The notes under the pieces are model-generated. The model did no database searches and was not told the origin of the DNA. It worked only from the letters and a program-made list of their open reading frames with translations. A DNA stretch of 36,982 nt from positions 1 through 36,982 of the forward strand of contig JBCBSQ010000023.1 in NCBI GenBank assembly GCA_039819085.1. The letters are read 5' to 3'. The translations under genes were made by a program, and so were the position numbers. The stretch comes from MED-G105 sp039819085 (lineage in GTDB: Bacteria > Pseudomonadota > Alphaproteobacteria > Caulobacterales > Parvularculaceae). Shown piece after piece: positions 25,812 to 33,024 of the stretch (positions within the stretch are counted from its first letter, which is position 1; each line of letters starts with the position of its first letter).

Positions 25812-26225
25812 CTACCCCGCTCGCGCCACGCAGTCCGGCGGGTCAAGCCGGATGAGCTCGGATCGCCCGCTCGGAGCGGTGATACGCAGCGCGCCGCCGA
25901 GGCAGGTGCCGGTCGCCAGGTATCGTACGGGCGTGTCGGTTTCGACCGACCATCCCTCGTTCAGGCCAAGAACGCCGACGCTCGATGGATCGAGGTTGAA
26001 CGGCTGTTGAGCCACATAGGCGCGAACGCGCAGACCGGAGATCCGGTTGCGCACATCGCGAAACTCGCTCGATTCCTGCCAGCGCCCCAGCATCTGCACA
26101 GCGTTGGCCGAGACGAGCGTCAGCGTCAGCGCCATCAGGGCGAGCGCCACCATGATCTCTAAGAGGCTGAAGCCGTCCTCGCGCAAGGCGCGCTCCCCGC
26201 AGTTCGCCAACACACGCCTATCCAT
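25812..26225 (-). CDS. Type II secretion/type IV pilus-type pseudopilin (GspH/FimT-like)
   Basis: A 137-residue protein with a class III prepilin signal. A charged leader of 18 residues ends in Gly, followed by FSLLEIMVALALMALTL, so cleavage after Gly18 leaves an N-terminal Phe with Glu at position 5 of the mature chain. The globular part is small, with a likely GspH- or FimT-like beta domain (LRVRAYVAQQPF, GWSVETDTPVRYLATG, LRITAPSGRSELIRL). Two Cys in the C-terminal part could pair. It is alone: no GspE/F or other pseudopilin genes adjoin it, and neighbours on both sides are unrelated. A prepilin peptidase occurs at 15711-16319. The subfamily is uncertain. Confidence 0.78.
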   Translation of the reverse strand: MDRRVLANCGERALREDGFSLLEIMVALALMALTLTLVSANAVQMLGRWQESSEFRDVRNRISGLRVRAYVAQQPFNLDPSSVGVLGLNEGWSVETDTPVRYLATGTCLGGALRITAPSGRSELIRLDPPDCVARAG

Positions 26226-26282
26226 AACGGAAAAATCGCGCTTTCTGGAATGGTCTGTCTGCGAACGCCTCCAAGGAGACCC

Positions 26283-27749
26283 ATGCGCGCGCTATTCGCC
26301 TTCTGCCTCCTCGCCCTCGCCGCCGGCTGCGCGCCGAGGGTCGAGAAGGCGCCGCACATCGTCGTCCTGATCGCCGACGATCTCGGCCTCGACCACGCGC
26401 CTTGCCACAGCGCCGAGGTGAAGATGCCCTTTCTGGAGTCGCTCTGCGGCGAGGCCGTGGTCTACGTCCGCGCCTACACCCACCCCTATTGCACCCCCAG
26501 CCGCGCCACGATGATGACCGGACGACACACGTTCCGCACTGGCGCCGGAGACGTGCGCTTCGACGCCGCCAAACTGCCGCTCGAAGAGATCACGCTTCCG
26601 GAGCATGTCCGGGCGACGAGCCCCGCGCCCTATCGCTTCGCAGCCTTCGGCAAATGGCATCTCGCGGATGACGGGAATGGCGGCCCCGCCAATCCCAACC
26701 TCCAGGGTTTCGACCATTTCGAAGGCACGCCGACCCAGCGGCAAACCTATAGCTATTTTGACTATGACTGGGTCCGCAATGGCGAAATCGTCGGACCTGG
26801 AGAGGCCTATCGCACCACCAAGATCGCCGACGCCGTCTTACATGACTTCAGCCGCGAACACGAGGCGGCCCCGCAATTCTACTGGGTCGGCTTCGTCAAT
26901 CCGCACCTGCCTTTCCATACTCCGCCCTACAAATTGCATTCGCAGCCCCACCTTCCGCAAGTGTATTGGCGATCGGCGGCAGCGCCCGGGCCCGGCGCCT
27001 TCCGCCTTCAAGACCGCGACGCGCGGCTAGATCCCTATTTTGACGCCATGCTTGAAGCCTTGGACACGGAGCTCGAGCGCATCGTCAACACGATCCAAGC
27101 GACGACGGAACGGCCGGTCGTGTTTGTGTTTCTCGGAGACAACGGCACCTCGGCCGAGGTGTATCAAGGCGACGCATCCGGAGGCTATCGCGCCAAAGCC
27201 TCCCTGTACGAAGGCGGCGTGCGCGCGCCCTTGATGATTTGGTCGAACAACAATGAAGCGCTCGGCCTTCGGCCGGGCCGTCGCGGCACCCTCGTCCACC
27301 TGGCGGACCTGTTTCCCACGCTGTCGTCTCAGGCCGGCGCGACATCGCCGTCGCATGCGATCGACGGCGTCGACTTCAGCGCGACGCTCTTTGATCCCGC
27401 CGCGGCCTCTTCAAGGGCGTTCGCCTACCTTGAACGCGGCAACCACGCCCGAATGCCTTTCGCCTACGCCGCAGTCGACGCCGAAGGCTTTAAGCTGATC
27501 TTGCGGGAACCGGACCGCCCGACAAGCTACGCCGCCGGCGTGCTGATCGAGCTTTACGACACGACGCGCGATCCGGGGGAAGTCCGCAATCTAATGGTCG
27601 AAGACTGCGCCGCGAACCTGGCGCGCGCCCAGGCCTTGTTCGCCTTCCTCGACTCAAAGCTTGCACAAGACACTGCGCGCCATACGTCCTACGACCACGC
27701 CCTCTACGCCCCGCTGGTCGAGCCCGACGCATGCGGCCGGCGCGATTAA
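26283..27749 (+). CDS. Sulfatase, predicted lipoprotein
   Basis: A 488-residue alkaline-phosphatase-superfamily sulfatase that hydrolyses sulfate esters. A lipoprotein signal ends in LAAGC (Cys16), so it should be anchored in a membrane facing the periplasm or outside. The metal-binding start IVVLIADDLGLD is followed by the Cys-type formylglycine signature CTPSRATMMTGRH (Cys70 is the residue to be matured), FGKWHL with the conserved Lys and His, NPHLPFH and FLGDNGT. A formylglycine-generating enzyme or anSME is needed and is not in the window. AGGAGA lies a few bases before the ATG. Its stop overlaps that of the convergent sulfotransferase gene by 4 bases, putting a putative sulfate remover next to a sulfate adder. 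Confidence 0.92.
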   Translation: MRALFAFCLLALAAGCAPRVEKAPHIVVLIADDLGLDHAPCHSAEVKMPFLESLCGEAVVYVRAYTHPYCTPSRATMMTGRHTFRTGAGDVRFDAAKLPLEEITLPEHVRATSPAPYRFAAFGKWHLADDGNGGPANPNLQGFDHFEGTPTQRQTYSYFDYDWVRNGEIVGPGEAYRTTKIADAVLHDFSREHEAAPQFYWVGFVNPHLPFHTPPYKLHSQPHLPQVYWRSAAAPGPGAFRLQDRDARLDPYFDAMLEALDTELERIVNTIQATTERPVVFVFLGDNGTSAEVYQGDASGGYRAKASLYEGGVRAPLMIWSNNNEALGLRPGRRGTLVHLADLFPTLSSQAGATSPSHAIDGVDFSATLFDPAAASSRAFAYLERGNHARMPFAYAAVDAEGFKLILREPDRPTSYAAGVLIELYDTTRDPGEVRNLMVEDCAANLARAQALFAFLDSKLAQDTARHTSYDHALYAPLVEPDACGRRD

Positions 27750-29371
27750 TCGAAGCGCGCGGCGACCTTCTGATAGATGTCGAGATCCAACGCATTCTCG
27801 GCGGTCAACCTATCAAATAGCGCCACGCCTAACTCGGCGCGCATCTCGTCAAGCCGCTCATCGATGGGGCGCGCGGCGGCGTCGGTCGCGTTCTTATGCG
27901 TCTCGAAGGTCGAAAAGTCCGGGAAAGCGGGTCGGATATAGGCTTCCAACCGCTCCATGGAATCATTGAACCGCTCCACCAGACCGAGAAAGGCGAGCCG
28001 GGCGACGGCGTCATTCGACGCCTGGCGTACATTGCTCAACACTTTCGCGCTCATGAAGCCGAGCCGGCGCGCTTGGAAGTTCTGGAGCGCGAAATCGCCG
28101 GGGTTGTCCAATCGCTCGGCTACGTAGCCGGCGAGGTCTGTTTCGCGGGCGATCTGCGCGCCTTTGGTGTCGGCCTCTTGGGTCCGCTCAAATTGATAGG
28201 CCGATTTGATTCGCAAGAGCGGGTGACGCAAAAAGACGACGAGGCGGATGGCGACCTTTGTCTCCTCATAGCCCAGCCACCAGTTTCCGGTGTGCGACGA
28301 CACCGCATCATAATAATTGTTCGCGATGATGTAGCTGCGCAGACAGTCCGACAGGGAATGCGCGTCGTGCGTCGGAAACTCTGTGTTGATCCATCGATCG
28401 CCGAAATTGCGCTTCAGCACATCGTCGACAGACGTGCCAGCGTTCTTGAACAGATGGCAATGATAAACGACGTCGCGCCGCCCAGACCGCCGCATGGGCT
28501 TCGATCGTTGTGGCTTCGACAGGTAATAGACGCGCCCGGAAAGCTCGTTGGCGTGCGTCAGCATTCTTTGGATGCGATCGACGAGGTCGGCGAAGTCCTG
28601 ATCGCCCGGCACTTCGCGCGCCCCCTCAAGCGCCTTCTCAAATTGGGCCGCGAGAACTGGCAGATGCGCTCTGGGTCCCGAAGGCTCTGGCGTCTTCGCC
28701 TCCGAGGGTCGAACAAAGTCCTTTAGTTTCGCCGCGTCCTCGTCAGACGCCGGCTTGACGCCGAGCGCCGCCAGTTGCGTGACCGGGTCGGCGAGAAATT
28801 CGTCCGCGGCGATAATCGGCGTACCGGGCGCGAGGCGCCGAGCGGCGCGGCTCAGATAATTCAGCCAAAGACGGACGCCGGTGTCGAACGGCGTTTTATT
28901 CCGCCGTTCAAGCGAGGCCGCCACAGCCCAAGGGTCGCGATAGACGAGCACGGTGCGCGGCGCGTAGCCGGCCGCTTCGGCCGCTTCGGTCCATATCGGC
29001 AGTGTGAGGCATAAACGCGGGTCTTTCACGGCCACCGGCCCGTCGGTCTCTTTAAAGGCGTTGGCGAACACGCCGGCGGCTTCTTTGGCGAACGTGCCGC
29101 GCAGCCAGTCGATCTCGTCGCCACGCTCCGGCCAGCCTGCATGCCGATAGGCGGGCACGTCCGCCCAGCTTGCGCCGATCGCCGAGAGCATGCGTTCGTT
29201 GAGATTGACGATATGGGATTGCTCCCAAAATCCGGACGGGTTGTCCTCTGCCGCTGGCATCAGCGCGTGGCCGTGGCTATAGCCGCAAAACTGAAGCGCG
29301 CCCGACACGGCGGAGGTCGCGGACCGGTGCATGCCGACGACAAACAGCGCTTCTGGTGTTTTGGGGGACAT
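27746..29371 (-). CDS. Sulfotransferase with two tandem sulfotransferase-like domains
   Basis: A 541-residue protein in which two PAPS-dependent sulfotransferase-like domains follow each other. Domain 1 (about 1-250) has the 5'-phosphosulfate loop VGMHRSATSAVSG (12-24) and a 3'-phosphate segment VLVYRDPWAVAASL. Domain 2 (about 300-541) has HLFKNAGTSVDD (306-317), the Sulfotransfer_2 form of the loop, and VVFLRHPLLRIKSAYQF (378-394). Such enzymes move sulfate from PAPS to hydroxyls of sugars or lipids. The second loop has Asn-Ala where many have Thr-Gly or Thr-Ala. It lies 66 bases downstream of the 1019-residue glycosyltransferase on the same strand, so sulfation of that enzyme's product is likely (inference). 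The ribosome site is weak. Confidence 0.85.
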   Translation of the reverse strand: MSPKTPEALFVVGMHRSATSAVSGALQFCGYSHGHALMPAAEDNPSGFWEQSHIVNLNERMLSAIGASWADVPAYRHAGWPERGDEIDWLRGTFAKEAAGVFANAFKETDGPVAVKDPRLCLTLPIWTEAAEAAGYAPRTVLVYRDPWAVAASLERRNKTPFDTGVRLWLNYLSRAARRLAPGTPIIAADEFLADPVTQLAALGVKPASDEDAAKLKDFVRPSEAKTPEPSGPRAHLPVLAAQFEKALEGAREVPGDQDFADLVDRIQRMLTHANELSGRVYYLSKPQRSKPMRRSGRRDVVYHCHLFKNAGTSVDDVLKRNFGDRWINTEFPTHDAHSLSDCLRSYIIANNYYDAVSSHTGNWWLGYEETKVAIRLVVFLRHPLLRIKSAYQFERTQEADTKGAQIARETDLAGYVAERLDNPGDFALQNFQARRLGFMSAKVLSNVRQASNDAVARLAFLGLVERFNDSMERLEAYIRPAFPDFSTFETHKNATDAAARPIDERLDEMRAELGVALFDRLTAENALDLDIYQKVAARFD

Positions 29372-29437
29372 GAAGACTCAAGACAGATGAAAGGGATCGC
29401 GCCCGACTCAGCCCAGCCGGCGCAGCCCCAATAACTC

Positions 29438-32400
29438 TTAGATCAGCGCTTCTGTAAACGTTTTAAGACGCTTCTTGGCTTGTTCGTATCCGAACCGCTC
29501 GCGCGCCGCGACGCGCCCGGCGCGCGCCATGGCGGCCCAAGTCGCTTCATCCTTATAGAGACGGGCCATCTGGTCTGAGAAGGCTTGCGCGGTCTCTCCG
29601 ACCAGCACGTCGCGCCCGGAGACCAGCCCCATGCCCTCAATGGCGATCGGCGTGGCGACGACGGGCACGCCCATTCGGAGAGAGTTTCCGACCTTCCCCT
29701 TGACGCCGGCGCCGAAGCGCAGCGGGGCGACGGTCATTCTGACCTGCGCCAGATAGGCTTCGAGGTCCTCGACAAAGCCGATCGCCATGACATCGTCGCA
29801 GGCGAGAGCGCGAATCTCAGGCGGCATGTCGCTCCCGATCAGGTGCAGTCGCGCATCAAGCTGCTTCGCCCGGAAGCGCGGCCAAATTTCCTTGGTGAGA
29901 AACATTGCCGCATCGACGTTGGGCGGGTGGTTGTAGCCTCCGACGAACGCCACATCGGTACGTTCGGCATAGCCCGTTTTCGGCGCGTGATCATCGTAGA
30001 TCAGCGGCAGGACGAGCTTCGCGAAAGGGCCCACCTCGTCGCGCAGATATCGCGCCTCGAATTCAGACGTGACGATCGTCGCGTCGGCGTTCCGGATCGC
30101 ATTCAGCTCGAGGGTTTTGAGACGAACGGCCTCGCTCAGATGCGCTGGATCGCGGCTTGTTTCATACTGCCGCATCAACCGCAGATGGTGGATGTCCACG
30201 GTGTCGAACACATAAGCCTTCTCAGGGAAGCGCTCCTTGAGCGAGATCATGAACTCGCCGCCAGTGGCCGCTCGCGCCATGAAAAACACGTCATACGCGC
30301 CGCCTTCCTTCAGGAGGAATTCGCGCGCATTCTCTGCATATGGATTGTGAATCACTTCAACGCCGATCCGCTGCAGATCGCGGGAGTAGCGGCCTTCCCA
30401 GCGTAAGTTCTCCGGCACGAAGGTCACGCGATGCCCGAGCTCGCATAGGATCTTCATCTGAAAGAACGCGGTGATCGATCCACTGTCGCGATCGGGCGTC
30501 GGCGTGCAGGCGTCGAACACCAAGATCCTTGAGCGCGGCGCACGATCGACTGTCTTCCTTGAAAAGTCGCCATGGTCGCCGAACCGCGCCAGCGTCTCAC
30601 TCCAGGTCTTTGAGAACTTCTCGCGGTTTACAGTCTGATACTTTTTCACGCCCTTCGTTTCATCCGTGCCCGATGAGATGCCTTCGTGATGCACGATCGT
30701 CGAGAGCGGCTGATAGATGACACGCCAGCCGTCGGCGCGCAGTTTCATGGCGAGGTCGCTGTCTTCGTAATAAGCCGGCGCCAGGTCGTCCGTGAGCCCC
30801 TCGACCGCGTCCCAAGCCTCGCGTTTCACGAGGATCGCGGCGCCGGAAATGTAGTCCGCGTCGCGTCGGAAATTGAATTCCGGCTTCGCTGGATCATCCA
30901 AACGGCCGTAATTGGCGCCCGTGCCGCCATCCCAAAGAATACCGCCGGCTTCTTGAAGAAGACCGTTGGGGTAGATCAGCTTCGAGCCCGCCAGCCCAAC
31001 CCTCGGCGTGGCGTCGAACACCCCCACCAACTCGTCCAACCAATCATCCGTCGCCGTCGCATCATTATTCAGCAAACAGACATAGTCCGTCCGCGTCGTC
31101 GCGACCGCGGTATTGCAAGTCCTCAGGAAGCCGAGATTCTCGGCATTGATCTTCACCGACACACCCGGCACGTGTTCAAGCAAGCCGGCGAGCCGAGCGC
31201 CGGAGCCGTCCGGAGACGCGTCGTCGACCACCAAGATCTCAAACGATGTTTCCGTCCGCGCCTCCAGCAAGCTCTTTACGCAGCGCAGCGTAAAATCGAT
31301 ATGCTGATAGGCCGGCACGATCACGGTGACCTGCGGATCCGGCGACGCCTCGACGTCGCTCCAGTCCCGGCCCGAGAACCAGAACTCGATGTCGGCGTCG
31401 GTCTCGACGAGTTCCGGCGACGACGGCAAGGGCGCGTCACCCTTTCGGATCCCGTGATGGAGAAAGTAGGATAAAACCGAAACGCCGCGCTCCGCCGCAG
31501 CGGCGGCCTCCGGATATCGGCTGAGATAATAACGCTGGCCGAATTCGTCGCTCGGTTCGAACCAAACCTGATGGCCGTTCGAATTGTAGTGGGTGAGCGG
31601 CGACGCGTGTTCACCGAACGTGTCCCCATAGCGCTCGCGATACTTTGCGGGGTCGAACCAGGCATTCGGACGCAAACCAGCCTGCTCGCCTTCGCGGACG
31701 TAATGGCTTAGCGGATCGGATGCGCCGATCGCCGCGCTGTTCGAACGCCGATAGTACTCAGCGTCAAACAACGGATTCGGCCAAAACCGTTCCTTTCGCC
31801 AAGCCCGCAAGTAAACCAAAAGCGGGTGGGCGCTTAGGTCGCCTTCGCAGCGCTCCCGGACGAAGTCTGCGTCCAGAAAGCCATGCGCGCGCACAAGCGA
31901 GGACTCATCCCCCGCAAAGAACCGACACAACATGTCGTAGCGTTCGCTAGGCGGCGCATCGTCCGGCAGACCATCCATCAGGACTAGCGAATTCGGCGAT
32001 CCGCCCTTTGGCAGGCTTGAAACGAAGAAAGCTTCAAATAACCGGTTGAACCCATCGGTCGGCGCGCCGGCGCCCGCCGCTTTGATTTGCTCGATCGCGA
32101 GTTCTTCATCGAAGAACTGCAAGGCGGCTGAGCGGTCGTCGGATCGGCAAAAGTCCTCCAGGATCGTTCCGGTCTCTGTCTTAGACACGGCGTCGCCGTA
32201 CTCGTCGTAGTAGGTTTCCAGATCGACCAATGGAGACGGCGCGCGTTTCTCGCGCCCGCCGTTCCGCAGGTAGTGGGCGATCGAAGGCATGCCGGCTTTC
32301 GCAATGTCCGCGTATTCGCGCTTGTAATGCTGCGCGTTGAACAACGGATGCGGCGAGCGGTCTTCGCGATAGCCGTGCTTAAGATAGTGTTCAAAGGGGT

Positions 32401-32497
32401 CGCGGTCGGACGCCGCGACGTCGGGATACGCAGCCGTGTACCAGGCGCGGTGAAACACGCCGGACTGCTCGATCAGGTCTCTTAGGGATCGATCCAC
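29438..32497 (-). CDS. Multidomain glycosyltransferase: N-terminal repeats + GT2 + GT4
   Basis: A 1019-residue protein with three parts. Residues 1-370 hold about six degenerate copies of a 40-50-residue unit of the form YY..YPDV...DP..HYL..G..EGR.P.P.FD, first seen at 18-58 and 58-90 and again across 225-350. Residues about 388-610 are a GT2 domain: VTVIVPAYQHIDFTLRCVKS, VVDDASPDGS, LLNNDA as the DxD equivalent (about 475-480) and YYEDSDLAMKLR. Residues about 655-1019 are a GT-B/GT4-like domain ending in FGAGVKGKVGNSLRMGVPVV. Two different glycosyltransferase catalytic folds in one chain suggest a glycan-polymerising or two-step enzyme. The start is a GTG at 32497 with GGGGAG 7 bases upstream. 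It is probably transcribed with the downstream sulfotransferase gene. Confidence 0.88.
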   Translation of the reverse strand: MDRSLRDLIEQSGVFHRAWYTAAYPDVAASDRDPFEHYLKHGYREDRSPHPLFNAQHYKREYADIAKAGMPSIAHYLRNGGREKRAPSPLVDLETYYDEYGDAVSKTETGTILEDFCRSDDRSAALQFFDEELAIEQIKAAGAGAPTDGFNRLFEAFFVSSLPKGGSPNSLVLMDGLPDDAPPSERYDMLCRFFAGDESSLVRAHGFLDADFVRERCEGDLSAHPLLVYLRAWRKERFWPNPLFDAEYYRRSNSAAIGASDPLSHYVREGEQAGLRPNAWFDPAKYRERYGDTFGEHASPLTHYNSNGHQVWFEPSDEFGQRYYLSRYPEAAAAAERGVSVLSYFLHHGIRKGDAPLPSSPELVETDADIEFWFSGRDWSDVEASPDPQVTVIVPAYQHIDFTLRCVKSLLEARTETSFEILVVDDASPDGSGARLAGLLEHVPGVSVKINAENLGFLRTCNTAVATTRTDYVCLLNNDATATDDWLDELVGVFDATPRVGLAGSKLIYPNGLLQEAGGILWDGGTGANYGRLDDPAKPEFNFRRDADYISGAAILVKREAWDAVEGLTDDLAPAYYEDSDLAMKLRADGWRVIYQPLSTIVHHEGISSGTDETKGVKKYQTVNREKFSKTWSETLARFGDHGDFSRKTVDRAPRSRILVFDACTPTPDRDSGSITAFFQMKILCELGHRVTFVPENLRWEGRYSRDLQRIGVEVIHNPYAENAREFLLKEGGAYDVFFMARAATGGEFMISLKERFPEKAYVFDTVDIHHLRLMRQYETSRDPAHLSEAVRLKTLELNAIRNADATIVTSEFEARYLRDEVGPFAKLVLPLIYDDHAPKTGYAERTDVAFVGGYNHPPNVDAAMFLTKEIWPRFRAKQLDARLHLIGSDMPPEIRALACDDVMAIGFVEDLEAYLAQVRMTVAPLRFGAGVKGKVGNSLRMGVPVVATPIAIEGMGLVSGRDVLVGETAQAFSDQMARLYKDEATWAAMARAGRVAARERFGYEQAKKRLKTFTEALI

Positions 32498-33024
32498 GAC
32501 TACACTCCCCGGCGGCGCGCCAAACGCCTATTCGCGCCGAACGCAAAGCGCAACCGTTCGCGCCGCCCACGCACTTCTAACGGCTGAAGCGTGGTTGCCA
32601 GTCGTTTTCGACCATATTATGCGCCGAAGATTCGATGGCTCAATGCGCGCAGGCGCGGTTGAAAAAAAGTTTGGGCTTCCGCCCATATCCGAAGAAGACG
32701 GCGTGCTCCACTCCAACCACCACCACAAGAAAACGCCGACAGACTACGAAACCTCGCTCGGCGTGCTGGACCTGGCGCTGCCGCTGCGCCAGCCGCGGAA
32801 TTTCCCGATTATCGAACCCTCGCTCGAGGCGCTCCGGGACGCCCCCGTGCGGCGCTTTGCTTCGAAAAAAGTTCGCAGCCGATTTCAAAGCCTACGGCTA
32901 CGCGGTCTAAGCGACGGAGCCCGCCGCGAGCGCCGTTTGATGAGCGCCGTGCTCGACACTCCTCAGCGGCATTGTTAACACCTGGCAAGCTCGTTCAGGG
33001 CGGCAGCGGAAGCTCGTAAATCCC
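32498..33024. other. 527-base gap between divergent glycosyltransferase genes
   Basis: This region must hold the promoters of the 1019- and 867-residue glycosyltransferase genes. I could not find convincing -35/-10 pairs in it. It also holds an apparent broken reading frame, described separately. No tRNA, large repeat or terminator-like hairpin was seen. Confidence 0.6.
32595..32910 (+). pseudogene. Probable frameshifted gene remnant
   Basis: In one frame the sequence reads EKKFGLPPISEEDGVLHSNH, then TPTDYETSLGVLDLALPL, then IIEPSLEALRDAPVRRFASK, which looks like genuine protein. At the run of six A bases near 32865-32870 the sensible reading moves to the neighbouring frame, giving KKFAADFKAYGYAV and a stop at 32910. 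Removing one A joins the two parts. A second run of seven A bases lies just upstream (near 32662), where coding quality also fades. The upstream frame remains open but looks unlike protein. I do not recognise the family; the end resembles the C terminus of some glycosyl- or sulfotransferases, which is weak. It may be a decaying gene, or an intact short gene with a sequencing error in the A run. Confidence 0.4.

Noticed and set aside
32635..32910. 91-codon frame taken as an intact gene
   Set aside because: Its first two thirds are Thr/Arg/Cys-rich and look like an out-of-frame reading. Only the last 14 or so codons look real, so it is listed as part of a frameshifted remnant.
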